Below are positions 61,393 through 64,000 of a stretch of 64,000 bases of DNA, one piece after another. The stretch's first letter is position 1. Every line of letters begins with the position of its first letter. The position numbers were made by a program, and so were the translations under genes. The stretch is from Metaphire vulgaris (taxonomy: Eukaryota > Annelida > Clitellata > Crassiclitellata > Megascolecidae), in the NCBI GenBank assembly GCA_018105865.1, contig CM030859.1, positions 3,072,050-3,136,049 on the forward strand. Reading direction: 5' to 3'. The notes beneath the pieces were generated by a model. It had not been told where the DNA came from and did no database searches. It saw only the letters and a list, made by a program, of their open reading frames with translations.

Positions 61393-61700
61393 CTTTGCCT
61401 CTTCGCAGTACGGCGCAAATAGGCGCGGCTTGACGTAAAGACCGGGATTGCGGGTTCGAACCCACGCACTGGCAGCCGAGTGCCCGGTGTCGGGACCGAT
61501 CATGTGCGACGGCGGACTGCTGATCAGGCCCCGCTTGATCGAATTCACGAGCACTTCGCTGTTGGTGGGAATGGCGTGATCCACTCGGACGAGCATGAGC
61601 AGATCGGCGAGTATTTCGCGCAGCTCCACTTCGCTCAGGTCACGCTTTTTCGCTCCTTTTCTGCTGATGTTGAGCGTGTTTTGACTCAGCAGATTTGGAT
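61393..61700 (-). CDS. BTBD7: BTBD7-like exon: BACK-region core
   Basis: On the - strand: acceptor tgacttccag before 61700 and donor AAG|GTAACG after 61393. 308 nt, two leading bases, ends in phase 0. It encodes D-P-N-L-L-S-Q-N..., K-K-R-D-L-S-E-V-E-L-R-E-I-L-A-D-L-L, then V-D-H-A-I-P-T-N-S-E-V-L-V-N-S-I-K-R-G-L-I-S-S-P-P. It continues through G-L-Y-V-K-P-R-L-F-A-P-Y-C-E-E-A-K. Vertebrate BTBD7 has the same order almost residue for residue (E-H-I-L-P-I-N-S-E-V-L ... M-K-R-G-L-I-S-T-P-P ... Y-V-R-P-R-L-F-S-P-Y-V-E-E-A-K). The most diagnostic exon of this gene. Confidence 0.96.
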
Positions 61701-62124
61701 CTGGAAGTCAAAATTTTAAGAAGAAAACCATACGCTACTACATCAAGAAGTTCTGACAGCACGCTGGGACGAAATCAGCCAGGACACTATCAACCGGGCT
61801 ATTGGGACAATTTCGCAAGCAATTACCATTGGTTATCGCAGCAAACGGATGACATATTGAACATCACTTTGACGGAAATTTCTTATGCTTTAAGAAAATC
61901 CTGAAATTTTACAGTTCATTCGATGTTATATTAAATGGCAAACCTAAATGTGACTAGTCCGTTTTTTTGCGCCACCCTGTATTTTGTCATGTAGACCAGA
62001 ACAAATGATCGTCGTGCATCCAATGCCATGATTGGATGAAATTAGCCGTGACTTTGACCTTGATCCACTCGCTGCTTACCTTTGCCAGGCTGAGAATGGA
62101 ATGTACCTTCGAATGGCTTTACAA

Positions 62125-62318
62125 GTGGTTTACATCAGAATGCGCACTAGTAGTTTGTGCACCTGGGAATTTGCGCACTAGTAGTTTGCGCACCAGTACA
62201 TTGCACACTGCTTTTTGGGTTAGGGTTAGGGTACCCGTAACTCTAACCCTTAATCCTAACCCTAACCCTTAACTCTGGTGCGCAAACTACTAGTGTGCAA
62301 TACCACTCAAGTGCACCT
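62125..62318. mobile_element. Palindromic element with telomere-like TTAGGG core
   Basis: GCGCACTAGTAGTTTGTGCA and GTGCGCAAACTACTAGTGTGC are inverted arms around 62130-62305. The core at 62217-62274 is GGGTTAGGGTTAGGGTACCC then AACCCTTAATCCTAACCCTA. A degenerate second copy of the left arm is present at about 62174-62206. Confidence 0.75.
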
Positions 62319-63182
62319 GCCGACTTATTGCTTCTTTAAAAAACGGGGGCTTTCAAGTCAAAAGTGTGGGTCGGGGGTCCTATTGGCATAGGACAGGACT
62401 ACCCCGAGCTAAGTGATAGAGAGATCATCTAGTCCAATATTTGCTTCTACATGTTACTTGTGTGAAACAGGATTCTCTTTAAAGACAATAATAAAAACGA
62501 AACAAAAATGGGAATCGTTTGAAAGTCAATAGTTTACTTTATATATCGCTCTGAGCTACACCAAGCCTCATGTTGATCTAGGCCTACTTGTTAAGAGTAA
62601 ACAAGCACATTTGTCACATTGGCTTGATAAGTCTACGGTACTTTTGAATTTTTGTGGCTTTTTGTGTGTTTTTTTGTTTTATTTTTACCTGGTGTTTCAA
62701 TTAAAATTCTAGAATTCTTAATGCAAATTCTTAATCATTAATTCATTATTATCATTACCTACTTTTGTGAGAAAACATTAATATTGCACAATTAGGATTT
62801 GAGTTTTTATATTCATATATATATATATATACTGTATATATATATGCTGTAGCCTGTATATATACTGTATATATATATTTATATATATACACACATACTG
62901 TATATACATATAAACTATATATTTATTTATTTACATTGTATGCGCCATTTAAGTTGGTGGTCTGCCGGCTTCAAGAAAATATTATTGCCGGTCCATGGCC
63001 TGAAAAAGTTTAAGAACCACTGGGCTACAGGCGCTGTGAATGCAGGGTCATTCTAATCCTGTGCGGTAATATCCGCTTTGGATCCGGATCCAGCAAATGT
63101 CGACCCAAAGTATCCGGATCCAGTGGAAAATACACATCCGGTCATTCCCTAACATACACAAACACACACAAACACACTCACC
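62319..63182. other. BTBD7-like intron
   Basis: Ordinary AT-rich sequence with a TA-rich microsatellite at 62815-62925. GGTGGTCTGCCGGC...AACCACTGG near 62959-63024 resembles a hAT terminal region. No exon seen. Confidence 0.5.
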
Positions 63183-63478
63183 CAGTGGCATAGCCAAGGG
63201 GGGTTTTGGGAGTTAAAACCCCCCTAGGCTGCCAAAAACAAAATATTTTTAATGAGTTTCTATGCATTTTAAAATTTTTGACGTGACTTTGGGGGTCAAA
63301 ACTCCCGCTTGGCTATGGAATGTAATGGTTTTAAGAGGTGAGGACCTTTTTTCTTGCTTGTCAGGAAAAAAACTAGAGGTGATAACGTTTTTTTGCTTGT
63401 CAAGATTTTTCCAAAGTTGGTCACGGTCAAAACCAAAAACCAAAACACCCCCTTCTGGAAATCCTGGCTCCGCCACTG
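63183..63478. mobile_element. hAT-like MITE, CAGTGGCATAGCC family
   Basis: CAGTGGCATAGCCAAGG to CCTGGCTCCGCCACTG, inserted within CA-rich repeats (cactcacc/cacactca), so the duplication is not decisive. Open frames across it are family sequence, not a gene. Confidence 0.75.
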
Positions 63479-63669
63479 CACACTCACTCACCTACACACA
63501 CACACACACACACACAGAATGAGTCAGAAAGTGAAAGAGGACCTCTTTTGGAACCAATCCCACCAAAGAGGTTTAACATGCAGATCTGACTTTGACGTCT
63601 CTATCAGCATAAAAAGGCAATCAACGAGGAAACCAGAAACAAGAACTGGAAACAAGACAATACGCTCAC

Positions 63670-63745
63670 CTCGCTCCTCAACGCGCCTTACGAGTTGATG
63701 TTCTCCCCATTTAATGACGGCCGTGAGAATGTCGACCTCACTCGC
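63670..63745 (-). CDS. BTBD7: BTBD7-like exon: BACK domain, first one visible
   Basis: On the - strand: acceptor attttcag before 63745 and donor CGAG|GTGAGC after 63670. 76 nt, phase 0 to phase 1. It encodes A-S-E-V-D-I-L-T-A-V-I-K-W-G-E-H-Q-L-V-R-R-V-E-E-R. This is the BACK-domain signature of BTBD7 (S-E-A-D-V-L-K-A-V-L-K-W-G-E-Q-Q-L). The final G joins the next exon to give D-P-N-L-L. The N-terminal BTB domains must lie beyond 64000. BTBD7 is a BTB-BACK protein implicated in epithelial remodelling and branching. Confidence 0.93.
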
Positions 63746-63799
63746 CTGAAAAATTCATTTTGAAACGTAAAACTCAACAGAAAATTTACAGCAACAATC

Positions 63800-64000
63800 A
63801 ACGGTAATCCTTACATCAGTTTTATAAATTCCAATTGAATGGTTGGGTGGAATAAGGAGTTAAATGCAGTTACCACCTTAATGGTGACATTGTCAATTGA
63901 AGGACCCAGAGGAATAAGGAAGTAAATGCAATTACCCCCTTAGTGGTGAAAATATCAGTTGAAGGGTCTGGTGAAATATGGAAGTAAATGCAATTACCCC
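63800..64000. repeat. Tandem ~65-bp repeat at the window edge
   Basis: Three near-copies of a unit containing GGAAGTAAATGCAATTACCCC and TTGAAGG recur with a period of about 63-66 bp (around 63850, 63912, 63977) and run off the window end. Confidence 0.7.

Noticed and set aside
62217..62274. Chromosome end or true telomere
   Set aside because: Only a few TTAGGG units, in both orientations, inside a gene intron.

Overview
The window is eukaryotic, intron-rich, repeat-dense DNA from an animal. It holds the 3' part of a neurexin gene on the + strand and the 3' part of a BTBD7-type BTB/BACK gene on the - strand. The two genes converge tail to tail with about 11 kb between their stop codons. Exons are short with canonical splice sites. 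Introns are full of microsatellites and short terminal-inverted-repeat (TIR) elements. The proteins are clearly homologous to the vertebrate ones but divergent, so a non-vertebrate (probably marine invertebrate) bilaterian is likely. I cannot name the species.

Layout. 1-12947 is one arm of a giant inverted repeat. 12948-13047 is a run of exactly 100 N. 13048-17395 is single-copy and carries the first visible neurexin exon (end of LNS5). 17396 to about 30410 is the second arm, the colinear reverse complement of the first, and lies inside the next neurexin intron. 32760-45187 carries six more neurexin exons: an EGF-like exon, four LNS6 exons, and a last exon with stalk, transmembrane segment and cytoplasmic tail. 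45188-56250 is intergenic and contains two Helitron-like elements and nested hAT-like elements. 56251-63745 carries five exons of the BTBD7-like gene, read right to left, with two broken non-LTR retrotransposon ends in one intron. Upstream exons of both genes are outside the window or across the gap.

Neurexin is a presynaptic adhesion receptor. Its LNS6 domain binds neuroligins and other ligands outside the cell, and its short tail binds PDZ and 4.1-type scaffolds. BTBD7 is an intracellular BTB-BACK protein linked to epithelial and branching behaviour. The sequence gives no sign that the two genes work together.

Most remaining structure is repeats. Many unrelated-looking short elements share a CAG-start/CTG-end TIR and 8-bp target duplications (hAT-like). 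There are also TA-flanked mariner-like mini-elements, tRNA-derived SINE-like sequences and long simple repeats. Most of the long open frames in the window are translations of simple repeats, not genes. The most notable points are: the inverted repeat that stops exactly at the N gap (probably a flipped allelic contig); a minisatellite of about 21 units whose last unit supplies the splice acceptor of a neurexin exon; a MITE carrying a 67-bp copy of its own neighbourhood; and a neurexin EGF exon lacking two of six cysteines.
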